DNA of 64,000 nucleotides from Verrucomicrobiota bacterium (GTDB taxonomy: Bacteria; Verrucomicrobiota; Verrucomicrobiia; Verrucomicrobiales; Akkermansiaceae). Shown in pieces: positions 51,798 through 61,725 of this stretch (positions within the stretch are counted from its first letter, which is position 1; every line of letters begins with the position of its first letter). The stretch covers positions 1-64,000 of the forward strand of contig RDYF01000028.1 of the NCBI GenBank assembly GCA_004293285.1. Reading direction: 5' to 3'. The notes under the pieces were generated by a model. The model searched no databases. It was not told the origin of the DNA and saw nothing but the letters and a program-made list of their open reading frames with translations. The position numbers were made by a program, and so were the translations under genes.

Positions 51798-54700
51798 GTG
51801 CCGCACTCTCATCGGCTTGACGAAAATTCTTTTCGCCATTTGGCCGAAGCAGCGTATCGTCGGCACGTGCCGCCTGCTGCGCTCACTAGCCTCTCGCTTT
51901 TGGAGATGCTCGATCACGATGCTTCTCTGCTCGAACCGCTCACCCAACTGGGTCGCGCGGAGGGGACGCTTGTGCTCGGACCATGCCATCTCGCTGCTCA
52001 GAGCTTTGTCCTCAGTGCGATTGCTCGACAGCACCCGCAGCGCACCATTTGGATTCTTCACGAATCCCCGAAGCAGCGTGATCGCATCGCTCACGAAATG
52101 AACAGCTGGGGCATGAAGTCGCTCGTGCTTCCCGAAGCTGCGAGCGAACTGGCCGATGGCAGTATGGCCGATCCCGAAACCGAAGCGGAGCGCCAACGCG
52201 TGTTGGAGCAGTTGAGCCAAAAAAGCGCGACCATCATTCACACGCAAGCAAGCTCACTGGATGCTGCCGCAGCCAGCCCCGAGTCGCTGCGCGAATCGCG
52301 GGTCACGCTCGCCACGGGAACGCAACTCGATCCCGCGACGTTCTTGCAGGACCTTCTGGCGCTCGGCTATGAGCGCAGCTCGCTCGTCCACAGCCGCGGC
52401 CAAGTCGCGCAACGCGGTGGCATCATCGACCTTTTCCCCTGGCACGCCGCAGCTCCGTTGCGCCTTGAGTGGTTCGACCTCGAGATCGAATCGATACGCG
52501 AGTTTGATCCCGACTCCCAACTCAGCACGCACAAGCGCGAGCGCGTCAACCTGATGCTCCGCGAACCAGAAAAACAGGGCACGGTTCGTGATTACATCGG
52601 CGACTCGCATTTGCTGATTCGCTGCGATGATGAGCAAGACGACGGCCTGCACGCGCATTTGCGCATCGTCGATCACGCCATGGATGGTGATCACGCCCCC
52701 GACTTGCCATTTCTCGCGCTACCCAGTCCGCTGGGCGCTTTTGAAGCGGGCGACTTCATTTTGCAGCAGAAAAAACGCGAGCGATTTTTCCAACAAGTTG
52801 CCGAGTGGCGCGCCGAGAATTGGCATCTCGCCATGAGCTTCGCCAACCGCGGCGAAGAAGAACGCTTTGCAGAGCTTGCAGGCGATTTTTCTCCCTTGCC
52901 CGTGATCCGCGGTGAACTGCAAGCCGGATTTGTCATTCCCGCTTGGAAAGTCGCCGTGCTTTCCTCTTCCGAGCTTTTCGGTCGTTATCGGAGTGGCACC
53001 ACGGTGCGCAAAAGTCTGCTGGAACGACAGCACTCGATCAGCACCGCGCTGGAGGAAATCCAGCTCGCCGATCTCGTCGTTCATTACGAATACGGCATCG
53101 GCCGTTTTCGCGGCATTGAACGATCCGATGACGGCCACAGCGAGGAGTTGGTGATCGAATACCAAGGAGGCGCCCTGCTTCAAGTTCCGATCGACCAAGC
53201 GCACCTCGTGGCAAAATACGTCGGCATGGGCGGCAAAACACCCGAGCTCACCAAGCTCGGCGGCAATACTTGGAAAAACACGCGACAATCGGCGGAAAAA
53301 TCGATTCTCGATTACGCGGCACAAATCCTCCGTGTGCAAGCAGAGCGCCAAACTTCGGAAGGCTATGCCCATCCGCCCGATTCGCGCTGGATGTGGGAGT
53401 TTGAAAATTCCTTTCACTTCACCGAAACCGCAGACCAACGACGTGCAATTGAAGAAACCAAACGCGACATGGAAAGCACGAAGCCGATGGATCGATTGAT
53501 CTGCGGCGATGTCGGTTTCGGCAAGACCGAAGTCGCCATTCGCGCCGCGTTCAAAGCGGTCACGGGCGGCAAACAAGTTGCCATTCTCGTGCCAACTACG
53601 GTGCTGGCCGAACAACACTGGCGCACGTTTCGCGAACGCATGAGCGATTACCCCGTGCGCATTGAATTGCTCAATCGCTTCCGCACCGCAGCCGAAGTCC
53701 GCGAAACGGTCGCGGGTTTGGCCGATGGCTCGGTCGATATCGTCATTGGCACCCATCGACTTCTCTCGGGCGATGTCGTCTATCACCATTTGGGGCTGGT
53801 CGTAATCGATGAAGAGCAACGCTTCGGGGTCAAGCATAAGGAAAAATTCAAAGACATCTTTCGCCACATCGACATCCTCACCCTCTCCGCCACGCCCATT
53901 CCGCGCACGCTCTACATGGCCTTGATGGGGACACGCGATATGTCGACCATCGACACCCCACCGCCGAATCGCACACCGGTGCATACTTCGATTTCTCCGT
54001 ATGATGAACGCATCATTCGCGAGGCGATCCGACGCGAGCTCAAGCGGGGTGGTCAGGTCTTTTTCCTACACAACCGTGTGAAGACGATCGAAAACATGCG
54101 CCAAAAATTGCAAGCGCTGGTTCCCGAAGCGCGCATCCTCGTCGGCCATGGCCAAATGGAACAGGACGAACTGGAACAGGTGATGAAGGCTTTTGTCAAA
54201 GCCGAGGCCGACATTTTGTTGGCCACGACCATCATCGAAACAGGAATCGATATCCCTAACGCCAATACCATCTTGATCGATCGCGCGGACCGTTTCGGCC
54301 TCGCCGACCTCTATCAACTTCGAGGACGCGTTGGTCGAGCAGGTGAAAAAGCCTACGCGATTCTGTTGTTACCACGCGACATGATGACGCAAGGCGATGC
54401 CCGCAAAAGGATTCAAGCCATCCGTCAATACACCGCACTCGGCTCGGGCTTTAAGATCGCCATGCGCGACCTCGAAATTCGCGGTGCAGGCAATCTGTTA
54501 GGAACTAAGCAGTCGGGCCACATCGCCGCCGTGGGCTTTGACCTCTATTGCAAACTCCTGCGCCAATCGGTCGATCGCTTGCGTGGCCGCCAAACTCCGC
54601 AACGCATGGAGACATCGGTTCGTATCGATTGCGTGGCTGCTTCCGAATCCGAGTATCAACGCGAAATGGAAGTCGATGCGCCCTCTCCTGCCACGAAAAA

Positions 54701-55073
54701 ATCCAAAGCGATTCCTCCGCGCGTGATTCCCGCCTACTTGAGCACCAGCTTCATTCACGAAACCAACATGCGCGTTCACGGCTATCGTGAGCTTGCCGAA
54801 TGCCTGAACGAAAAAGAGCTCGATGCTCTCGAACAGTCCTGGCGCGATCGCTTTGGTCGATTTCCGGATTCGGTTCGTCATCTCTTCACTCTCACACGCA
54901 TCAAACTCCGCGCGTCGACGAAAAAAATTTCTAGTGTCGAACTCCGCGAACAACGCCTCACGCTGATGCGCAATCAGCAACCCATCACCATCGAGCATCG
55001 ACATCCCCGTCTGAAGGCCATCCATCCCGAGGAAAAACTCGCCGAAATCCTCGAGATGCTGCACTCGATCTAA
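51798..55073 (+). CDS. mfd: Transcription-repair coupling factor
   Basis: ATP-dependent DNA translocase that removes stalled RNA polymerase and recruits UvrA; about 1091 residues. The N-terminal UvrB-homology part includes GPCHLAAQSFVLSAIA and GGIIDLFPWHAAAPLRLEWFD. The RNA polymerase interaction domain is at VHYEYGIGRFRGIE. The RecG-like translocase holds Walker A ICGDVGFGKTEVAIRAA, the DEEQ box VIDEEQRFGVKHKE, TLSATPIPRTL and the later QLRGRVGRAG motif. A TRCF C-terminal domain closes the protein. The start is uncertain: no in-frame ATG lies between trmD and the domain, so GTG at 51798 is assumed; TTG at 51771 or 51780 are alternatives. Confidence 0.94.
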   Translation: MPHSHRLDENSFRHLAEAAYRRHVPPAALTSLSLLEMLDHDASLLEPLTQLGRAEGTLVLGPCHLAAQSFVLSAIARQHPQRTIWILHESPKQRDRIAHEMNSWGMKSLVLPEAASELADGSMADPETEAERQRVLEQLSQKSATIIHTQASSLDAAAASPESLRESRVTLATGTQLDPATFLQDLLALGYERSSLVHSRGQVAQRGGIIDLFPWHAAAPLRLEWFDLEIESIREFDPDSQLSTHKRERVNLMLREPEKQGTVRDYIGDSHLLIRCDDEQDDGLHAHLRIVDHAMDGDHAPDLPFLALPSPLGAFEAGDFILQQKKRERFFQQVAEWRAENWHLAMSFANRGEEERFAELAGDFSPLPVIRGELQAGFVIPAWKVAVLSSSELFGRYRSGTTVRKSLLERQHSISTALEEIQLADLVVHYEYGIGRFRGIERSDDGHSEELVIEYQGGALLQVPIDQAHLVAKYVGMGGKTPELTKLGGNTWKNTRQSAEKSILDYAAQILRVQAERQTSEGYAHPPDSRWMWEFENSFHFTETADQRRAIEETKRDMESTKPMDRLICGDVGFGKTEVAIRAAFKAVTGGKQVAILVPTTVLAEQHWRTFRERMSDYPVRIELLNRFRTAAEVRETVAGLADGSVDIVIGTHRLLSGDVVYHHLGLVVIDEEQRFGVKHKEKFKDIFRHIDILTLSATPIPRTLYMALMGTRDMSTIDTPPPNRTPVHTSISPYDERIIREAIRRELKRGGQVFFLHNRVKTIENMRQKLQALVPEARILVGHGQMEQDELEQVMKAFVKAEADILLATTIIETGIDIPNANTILIDRADRFGLADLYQLRGRVGRAGEKAYAILLLPRDMMTQGDARKRIQAIRQYTALGSGFKIAMRDLEIRGAGNLLGTKQSGHIAAVGFDLYCKLLRQSVDRLRGRQTPQRMETSVRIDCVAASESEYQREMEVDAPSPATKKSKAIPPRVIPAYLSTSFIHETNMRVHGYRELAECLNEKELDALEQSWRDRFGRFPDSVRHLFTLTRIKLRASTKKISSVELREQRLTLMRNQQPITIEHRHPRLKAIHPEEKLAEILEMLHSI

Positions 55074-55077
55074 CGCA

Positions 55078-57978
55078 TCAAGGCGAGGTGAACTGATGTT
55101 TGCCCGGTCCCACCTGCTTGCTGCCTCCACCCATCGGCACATACACCGTCGCCGTCGTGTTGGGGGGAATCTCGACATCGAGCTTCACCTTTTTCCCCTC
55201 ACATTGCCACGACACAGCAATGCGTCCGTAGGGGCTATCGTGATGCGCTTTGACCCATTTCAAATCACCGACTAGCGCGGGCTCGATGATGATTTTCTTA
55301 AAACCAGGGCCTGCTGGATCAGGACGAATGCCTGCCAGTCCATGATAAAGCCAGTTGTCGGCCGATGCGAAGCAGGAGTGAATCTGCGACCAATGACCAT
55401 TCCACTGCTCCCACAATGTTGTTGCACCATTTTCGACCATGTAACCCCAGCTCGGATGATCGGCGCTTTGATAGAAGGGCAAAATCCATTCGTCTTTTCC
55501 CGCTTCGTCGAGGAATTTCACCAAGTACTTCGTGCCCAGCATCCCTGTATCGAGATGGCCTTTGTTTTTCTCGAACAAGCAGGATTGCAATCGAGCCATC
55601 ACAGCCTCGCGCTCAGATCCCGGAACGACTCCCATCATCAAAGGAAAGGCGTAATAAATTTGTTCATCGATCACATAGCGATGATTCGCGGCATCGTAAA
55701 AAGCCGCGTGGACCGCCTTACGAATCGCTTCCATGCGTTTTTCTGCCAACTCGACCACACTTCGATCCCCCAACTCGCGCGCCATCCAACCGCACCATTG
55801 CCACAAGCGAATGCGATAGACATTGCAAAACAATTCGGCCATTTCCTTAGTCGGCCAATTGGCGGTATCCATGCCGCGCCCGGGAGGAACCCAGTCGCCC
55901 AGCACGGTGATGCCGTTGCCCTGATTGCGCAAAATGTCATTCGGCGAACGCTGATCGAGATGTTCGCAGTAGCGTCGAATCGCCACAAAATTGTCGGCAA
56001 GTACTTTGCGATCACCATAGTGCAAGTAGTGTTGCCAAGCGCCATCGGCAATCGCTCCAGGCCAAGGCGGACCACCCCCTGTGGGCGTGAAGGCAGGCGC
56101 AATGAAGGGCATCGCTCCAGTATTCGGATCCTGGGTGTCGCGCCAATCGGTGATCCATTTTTCGAAGAATCGATTGCTGTCGTAGCCCATCATCATGCCT
56201 TCGAGGAAAACTTGACCATCGCCATATCCCATGCGCTCCCGATGCGGGCAGTCGACCGGATAACCGCCGATGTTCAAGCAACGCAAGGTCCACGCATTGG
56301 CCTGATGGATGCGATTGATGCGATCGTCAGAAGAAGCAAAAGATCCCACCTCGGACAAATCCGTTTCAATCAACATGGCCTTGGCCGACTCCAAGGTCGG
56401 CGCTTGCGGCAAGCCTTCGAGAATCACGTAGCGAAAACCTGCATAGTTGAACTGATGGCAAAATTTTTCGTTTTTTTGACCCGCTGAAACGAACTCACTG
56501 CTTTGCTTGAAATACTGATAGACTTGATCGCCACCGTCCTTGCGCTGAAAGCTGATGCAGCTTCCGTGATGCACCGCGATGTTTCCCGCAGGAGTGATTT
56601 GCTTGCCGTCTGGGAACAGTCGATCTGAAAAATGCATGCGCACCAGTTGCCCAGCTTTTAGGTCGGGCAGCTTGATTTCCACCCAACCGGTCAAATTGGT
56701 GCCGAAGTCCATTTCATACACGCCGTTGGCCAAAGCGGTCACTTTGACAGCGGGAATGGTTTTGCCCACGCGATTGAAAGGACCGGCGTAAAACTCTTTT
56801 GGGCCTGCAGGACCTTGGACGACTTTCACGGGCTGCCAGTCGATTGTCGATGCTCCTGCCTGACTCCAGTCCTCGCGATGAAACTCCGCTTCAACACGCT
56901 CACCACCGAAGTCGCCCCATGCCCACGCGCCGATGTGGCTGCGACCGCTCGGCAGGGCCAACCAGCTTTCGTCAGTGGCGCAAGTGATTTTTTGGCCCGC
57001 CACCCGCGCGTCCAACTGAGCTCGCAATGCAATGCCGTCGGACCAACCTTTGGCCGCCCACAGGCCGATGCAATTTTTTCCGGGCTTGAGATCGCGCGCC
57101 ACATCGAAGGTCACCACATGCGTGCGCACCTTCGGATTCGTCACCATCGGCATCAACACTTTGTCGCCGACTTTTTTGCCGTTGATGTGCAATTCAAAGT
57201 AAGCAGGGCAATGCACCGATACAAGAGCGGAATCGGGCACTTGGGCGAGATCGAATTCTTTGCGAAACCACCACGAGGCCTCACCGATCCGCGCTTGTGG
57301 AATGGAGAGCACAGTGAAGTCTTTCGCACGTGAAGTCATCACTTTGCCATTTTTCGTATACTCCACCCATAATTCTTTCAGAACATTCGGCGCAGGATCC
57401 CCTCCCAAAGCAGAAAAGCTCACTTCGAAGGGCAATTTTTTGTCGGCGATGGCTTGAGCCACAATCTCTGTGACGTCTTTTTCGACCTTGCCATTGAGCG
57501 TTCGATACAACGCGCGCTTGAGCTTCACTCCTTCGAGATCAATCTTGGCAACCACATCAGGATGCCCAATCCACTGCGCCTTCCAGTCCGACTCCCGAAT
57601 CAAGCCCATGGTCAAGTGCGCCGTTTTACTCCAAGGCGAAACCTTGCCGTTCTGATCCCACACGCGAACCCGCCAATGATACTTGCGCAATGGCTCGAGC
57701 TCTGGACCGGAATAAGGTATTGCCACCGATCGGTCCGACGTGATTTTACCACTGTCCCACACCCCTGCCACCTCGATTTGGTAGGCGGTCTGCATCGACC
57801 CTGGCTCATTCGACTGCATCTTCCAACTGAGTCGTGGCTGCACAGCGCCAATGCCAATCGGTTGCTCCAACTGCTCCGTGCGCAAATGGATGGGCTGGAC
57901 TGCCGCCCAGCTGAACGTGACAAACGTAAGAAAAATGGCCGCAAAGCGTAGGAGATTGATGAGAGGTGAAGAATACAT
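55078..57978 (-). CDS. Secreted alpha-L-rhamnosidase, GH78 family
   Basis: A 966-residue exported glycosidase that removes L-rhamnose from plant or bacterial glycans. A signal peptide is likely at 1-26 (LLRFAAIFLTFVTFSWA). The N-terminal beta domains contain QPRLSWKMQSNEPGSMQTAY and FYAGPFNRVGKTIPAV. The catalytic (alpha/alpha)6 barrel begins near 540 with GGYPVDCPHRERMGYGDGQ, which includes the general acid Glu of GH78, and continues with LGDWVPPGRGMDT and TTLWEQWNGHWSQIHSCFAS. The C-terminal beta domain has PYGRIAVSWQCEG. It is convergent with mfd, separated by 4 bp, and likely feeds L-rhamnose into the BMC pathway. Confidence 0.95.
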   Translation of the reverse strand: MYSSPLINLLRFAAIFLTFVTFSWAAVQPIHLRTEQLEQPIGIGAVQPRLSWKMQSNEPGSMQTAYQIEVAGVWDSGKITSDRSVAIPYSGPELEPLRKYHWRVRVWDQNGKVSPWSKTAHLTMGLIRESDWKAQWIGHPDVVAKIDLEGVKLKRALYRTLNGKVEKDVTEIVAQAIADKKLPFEVSFSALGGDPAPNVLKELWVEYTKNGKVMTSRAKDFTVLSIPQARIGEASWWFRKEFDLAQVPDSALVSVHCPAYFELHINGKKVGDKVLMPMVTNPKVRTHVVTFDVARDLKPGKNCIGLWAAKGWSDGIALRAQLDARVAGQKITCATDESWLALPSGRSHIGAWAWGDFGGERVEAEFHREDWSQAGASTIDWQPVKVVQGPAGPKEFYAGPFNRVGKTIPAVKVTALANGVYEMDFGTNLTGWVEIKLPDLKAGQLVRMHFSDRLFPDGKQITPAGNIAVHHGSCISFQRKDGGDQVYQYFKQSSEFVSAGQKNEKFCHQFNYAGFRYVILEGLPQAPTLESAKAMLIETDLSEVGSFASSDDRINRIHQANAWTLRCLNIGGYPVDCPHRERMGYGDGQVFLEGMMMGYDSNRFFEKWITDWRDTQDPNTGAMPFIAPAFTPTGGGPPWPGAIADGAWQHYLHYGDRKVLADNFVAIRRYCEHLDQRSPNDILRNQGNGITVLGDWVPPGRGMDTANWPTKEMAELFCNVYRIRLWQWCGWMARELGDRSVVELAEKRMEAIRKAVHAAFYDAANHRYVIDEQIYYAFPLMMGVVPGSEREAVMARLQSCLFEKNKGHLDTGMLGTKYLVKFLDEAGKDEWILPFYQSADHPSWGYMVENGATTLWEQWNGHWSQIHSCFASADNWLYHGLAGIRPDPAGPGFKKIIIEPALVGDLKWVKAHHDSPYGRIAVSWQCEGKKVKLDVEIPPNTTATVYVPMGGGSKQVGPGKHQFTSP

Positions 57979-58050
57979 TATGAAGAAAAGAGTGCTGAAA
58001 GGAATAGAAACTTAGGGACGGTTGATGTCTATCCGAAAAAAACATCGCAA

Positions 58051-58070
58051 TGTCGCATGTTTATGCGACA
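58051..58070. promoter_or_regulatory. Inverted repeat in the divergent GH78/TPR promoter region
   Basis: TGTCGCAT (58051-58058) and ATGCGACA (58063-58070) form a perfect 8-bp palindrome with a GTTT spacer, about 73 bp upstream of the GH78 start and 89 bp upstream of the TPR gene. It looks like an operator for a dimeric regulator; a small hairpin is the alternative. A second short repeat AGGGGA/TCCCCT is at 58121-58136. Confidence 0.45.
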
Positions 58071-58159
58071 GCCGTCTACGCATTGCGCTCAGGGACTATC
58101 ATGGAATTGACTTGCCGCTGAGGGGAACCCTCCCCTAAACTCCACACGTGCACGGGCTT

Positions 58160-60748
58160 ATGCATTTACGATCTTTCCCGAGAATGTCCTCATGGGGCGC
58201 TCTCGCGCTGGCTCTGTCGACTCTTGTGCAAGCTGCTCCAGTCGTTTCCGAGGGCGAAGAACTGGGCTTGCGCGCTCTCGCCGCCAACCTGCCCGATATC
58301 GCCGCAACGCGCTTCCGTCGCCAACTCGACGAACAACCCGGCAGTCCTGCCGATCAGTTGCGCCTGCGCATCCTTTTGGGAGAATCGTTGGTGCGTTCGC
58401 AGCAACCCGAGCAAGCAAAAGTGGTGCTGAGTCACGACTCACTCCGCGACTCGATCGTCGCGATATTCTGGAAGGCTCAAGCTCATCGCGCCTGCGGCGA
58501 GATCCACCGCGCCATCGAGCTCTTTGATCAAGTCATTGCTACCCCGAAGGCTCCGCATGCCGACGAAGCCATCCTCACCCGAGCCCGCTTGCTCGCTCGC
58601 ATGGGGGCGTTTCGCGAAGCCATCGCGGGGCTCAACTTGCTCACGACCAGCAAGTCCCCACTGGCCACCCGTGCCAAACTGGATCAAACACGCTTGCTCC
58701 TTCATGCCGGAAAAATTGAAGACGCGCGCAAGGTTCTTCCTCCTCGATCGCAACTGACCGGTGCGGATCGACTCGATGGCTTATTGCTCGACGCCTCGCT
58801 GCTTCATGCCGAATCCTCTTTTTCTCAGGCAGCTCAGGCTTTCAAAACCATCCTCAGCCGCTTTCAAAAAGAAGGCGAACCATTGCCTGTCGCCCTACAC
58901 CCTGCAATCATCGGCTATGCCAACGCGCTGGCGGCGCTTCAACAACGAGCCGAAGCCACCGATGCTCTTTTGTCGTTCATTCAAAATCATCCCGACTCCC
59001 CGCAGTTGGATCAAGCTTTCGCACTGTTGCGCCCACTGCTTCTGAATGCGACTGGAAGTGAAGATCCTGTCGTCACGCTGATCATGGCACGACTTGTCGA
59101 GTGGTCGAAAAGCCCGCCCGCACTGAACTATGCGATCCTGCCCGACACACGAGCTGGTGCCGCAGATCGCATGCCACAGCGACCAACCTTCGCTTCTCCC
59201 GAACTGCATGTTCAAGCTCTCTACTTGCGCTTGCTCTCCTTCGCCTCATCCAACGAAACGGAAGCAGCCGAGGAACTGCGTCGACTGACCACGCAGATGC
59301 GCTGGGAACATCCTGATCATCCGCTGACGCAAAGTGCGATGGTAGAACTGGCACGTCATTGGTACCGACAACAACGTACGGAGCCAGCGCGCGAGCTGCT
59401 GCAAAATCTATTGCTGATGCCTGCCTCCGGATCGCCGGAAATTGAGGCGCTGCTTTTGCTCGCCAAAAATTCTTTTGATCAACAAGACTTTTCCGCAGCG
59501 GCGAAAGCTTTCGAGGCCGCTGCACAATCTCTGCAAGGAGCCGCGCGTAGCAATGCACTTTTTAATGCAGGCGCGGCTTATCTGCTGGCAAGCGAGGAAC
59601 CCGAGTTTCAGCGCATCAGCGAGATCGCTACGCCATCATTGCGCGCCAATCTTCAACTAGAACACGCGCTATTCACGGTGAAGCAACACCCTCAAAACGC
59701 GCTCCCACTGCTCGATCGGTTTATTGTCGAACATCCCGAACACCCCCGCTTGCTGGAGGCACGACTCGCCATGACCTTCTGCGCTCTCGAACAAATCCCT
59801 CCCGCCACTTCGATGGCAAAGGCTTTGCTGGAAACGATTGCCGAAGAAAAAAATTACGCTGACCAAATCTTGCTCGCCAACATTCAATGGTCGGCAGCAA
59901 CGCAAAATCACCCGCAGACGATCGCTTTATGCCAGCAGTTTTTGCAGTCTTACCCTGACTCAAAACAAGTCGCGAAAGTGACACTCACGCTCGGCTCAGC
60001 GCTCTATCAAAACGGCGATCTCAACGACGCTCGTCAAACTCTGCAAAAACTCGAAAAAACGCATTCGGATCAAGCCGCCCCAGCCCTCCTTCTCGCAGCT
60101 CGTGCCGCAGCCCGCACAGGCACTCCTCAATCGATCACGGAATCGATTGCGCTTTTCGATAAGATCATTCAGTCGGCATCGCCTCTCGCGACTTTCGCAG
60201 GGATTGAAAAAGCACGCACTCTGATCGACACCAAAGCGCCGACAGCGCTTCTTCAGGCCGCGCGCGACATGGAGTCGCTTTTTCCCTCTCTCGCCCAAAG
60301 TCCCCCTTTGCAAATCACAGCAGGATTGCTGTGGATGGAAGCTCTTTACGCGCTTGGCAGCTCAGATGCCGCACACCACCATCAGGGCCTTTCTCTGCAA
60401 CAAACCCTCCTACAACGACAAGATCTCAACGCCGACGACCGCAATCGCATTTGCTACTTCCGCGGTCTGACACTGGAACAACTCAATCAAGCGGATCAAG
60501 CCTTGGAAACGTATTACCAAGTTATCGAATCCGCCACCCCCAAGCACCCCGCTCACTGGGATTTCTTTGAACGATGCGGCTTCAACGCCATTGCATTGCT
60601 GGAAAAGCAACAACGCTGGGAATCCGCCATTGCCCTCGCCCATCAACTCGCCCGCTTCCCCTCGCCACGCGCGAAGGAAGCAGCAGAACGCGCCAACCAA
60701 CTCAGTCTCGAACACATGATTCTCGATGAATCGTTTCCGCAAGAATGA
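58160..60748 (+). CDS. Exported tetratricopeptide-repeat protein
   Basis: An 862-residue protein with a signal peptide at about 1-25 (SSWGALALALSTLVQA) and many TPR-like helical repeats throughout (EAIAGLNLLTTSKSPLATR, TIALCQQFLQSYPDSKQVAK, ALETYYQVIESATPKHPAHW). It probably acts as a periplasmic scaffold for protein complexes, comparable with the large YbgF/BamD-like TPR proteins; the exact role is unknown. The ATG at 58160 is preferred over a GTG four codons upstream. It is divergent from the GH78 gene and precedes the glycosylase-like gene by about 33 bp. Confidence 0.85.
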   Translation: MHLRSFPRMSSWGALALALSTLVQAAPVVSEGEELGLRALAANLPDIAATRFRRQLDEQPGSPADQLRLRILLGESLVRSQQPEQAKVVLSHDSLRDSIVAIFWKAQAHRACGEIHRAIELFDQVIATPKAPHADEAILTRARLLARMGAFREAIAGLNLLTTSKSPLATRAKLDQTRLLLHAGKIEDARKVLPPRSQLTGADRLDGLLLDASLLHAESSFSQAAQAFKTILSRFQKEGEPLPVALHPAIIGYANALAALQQRAEATDALLSFIQNHPDSPQLDQAFALLRPLLLNATGSEDPVVTLIMARLVEWSKSPPALNYAILPDTRAGAADRMPQRPTFASPELHVQALYLRLLSFASSNETEAAEELRRLTTQMRWEHPDHPLTQSAMVELARHWYRQQRTEPARELLQNLLLMPASGSPEIEALLLLAKNSFDQQDFSAAAKAFEAAAQSLQGAARSNALFNAGAAYLLASEEPEFQRISEIATPSLRANLQLEHALFTVKQHPQNALPLLDRFIVEHPEHPRLLEARLAMTFCALEQIPPATSMAKALLETIAEEKNYADQILLANIQWSAATQNHPQTIALCQQFLQSYPDSKQVAKVTLTLGSALYQNGDLNDARQTLQKLEKTHSDQAAPALLLAARAAARTGTPQSITESIALFDKIIQSASPLATFAGIEKARTLIDTKAPTALLQAARDMESLFPSLAQSPPLQITAGLLWMEALYALGSSDAAHHHQGLSLQQTLLQRQDLNADDRNRICYFRGLTLEQLNQADQALETYYQVIESATPKHPAHWDFFERCGFNAIALLEKQQRWESAIALAHQLARFPSPRAKEAAERANQLSLEHMILDESFPQE

Positions 60749-60781
60749 CGCCACGTTTCCTTTCTTGATTGAACTCGCTTG

Positions 60782-61669
60782 ATGCCTTACTTTGATCGCG
60801 TGCCGCAACAACTCGACATCGTCATCGACTTCCTCCGCCAACAGCAAGCGCGCGGTCTGACTCATGTCGATCTCGATGACCGAGCACGACAGTTTCTGAT
60901 TCAACTGTCGAAACAACAAAAATCTTCTGCTGCTGGTCCCACAAGAGCTGAGCCGACTCGATCGGCACCCCTTGCTGCCGCAGTTGCAAGGCCCGACGCA
61001 GAACCTGCGCCGATCGTGGAGCCTGCGACTCCGATTCTGACGACAGGAAACTCCAAAGCAGAAAAACTGGCAGATCTGCGCCGTCAGTTGCTCACTTTCC
61101 CGCAAAAGCGTGGCCTTTCTCAATTGCGACAAAAGCTGGTGTTTTCCCAAGGAAATCCCGATGCCGCGATCGTCTTTGTCGGTGAGGCTCCGACTCATCC
61201 CGACGAGCAACAAGGATCTCCCTTCGCGGGTGCCATCGGCGAAAAGCTCGATGAAATTCTCAAGGCCATGGGGCTCAGCCGCGCTGAAGTCTACATCACG
61301 CACTTGGTGAAGTATCGTCCAGCGATGAAAAATCAGACAACCAACAACCGCACTGCCACTCCCGCGGAAATCGCCGCGTTTTTGCCCGTCCTTGCTCACG
61401 AAATGGAGATCGTTCGCCCCAAGGTCCTCATCGCCCTAGGTACACCCGTTTCGCAAGCGCTCTGCGAATCGCGGGAAACGCTCGATGCCTTGGGCGGTCG
61501 ATGGCACGATTGGAACTCGGTTCCGCTTCGCGTCACTGAATCTCCGTCTTTTCTCTTAACTGCCGCCACGGCGAAAAAACGCAAGTTCTGGGAGGACATG
61601 CTCGCCGTGATGGAAAAAGTCCAGATGCCGATCAATGACAAGCAGCGGAGTTATTTCCTGACGAAATGA
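60782..61669 (+). CDS. Uracil-DNA glycosylase family 4-like protein lacking Fe-S cysteines
   Basis: A 295-residue protein whose C-terminal 200 residues resemble family 4 uracil-DNA glycosylases. KLVFSQGNPDAAIVFVGEAP, SPFAGAIGEKLDEILKAMGL and SRAEVYITHLVKYRPA follow the family closely. The four Cys that hold the 4Fe-4S cluster are missing: the N-terminal pair region reads TFPQKRG, the LKCRP site reads VKYRPA and the E-C-x-P site reads EIAAFLP. The GEAPG and HPS-type active-site motifs read GEAPTHPDEQ and ESPSFLL. The first 80 residues are an Ala/Pro-rich extension. Enzymatic activity is therefore doubtful. The start is the ATG after a TTG. Confidence 0.8.
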   Translation: MPYFDRVPQQLDIVIDFLRQQQARGLTHVDLDDRARQFLIQLSKQQKSSAAGPTRAEPTRSAPLAAAVARPDAEPAPIVEPATPILTTGNSKAEKLADLRRQLLTFPQKRGLSQLRQKLVFSQGNPDAAIVFVGEAPTHPDEQQGSPFAGAIGEKLDEILKAMGLSRAEVYITHLVKYRPAMKNQTTNNRTATPAEIAAFLPVLAHEMEIVRPKVLIALGTPVSQALCESRETLDALGGRWHDWNSVPLRVTESPSFLLTAATAKKRKFWEDMLAVMEKVQMPINDKQRSYFLTK

Positions 61670-61673
61670 CGAC

Positions 61674-61700
61674 AAAAAAGGGGCGACTCATGCCGCCCCT
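61674..61700 (-). terminator. Rho-independent terminator after the thioredoxin-like gene
   Basis: AGGGGCG (61679-61685) and CGCCCCT (61694-61700) form the stem around an 8-nt loop; on the minus strand a run of six U follows. It lies 25 bp past the stop of the redoxin gene and could also end transcripts from the plus strand. Confidence 0.88.
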
Positions 61701-61725
61701 GAGAACATCGAAGTTCTGAAAATCT

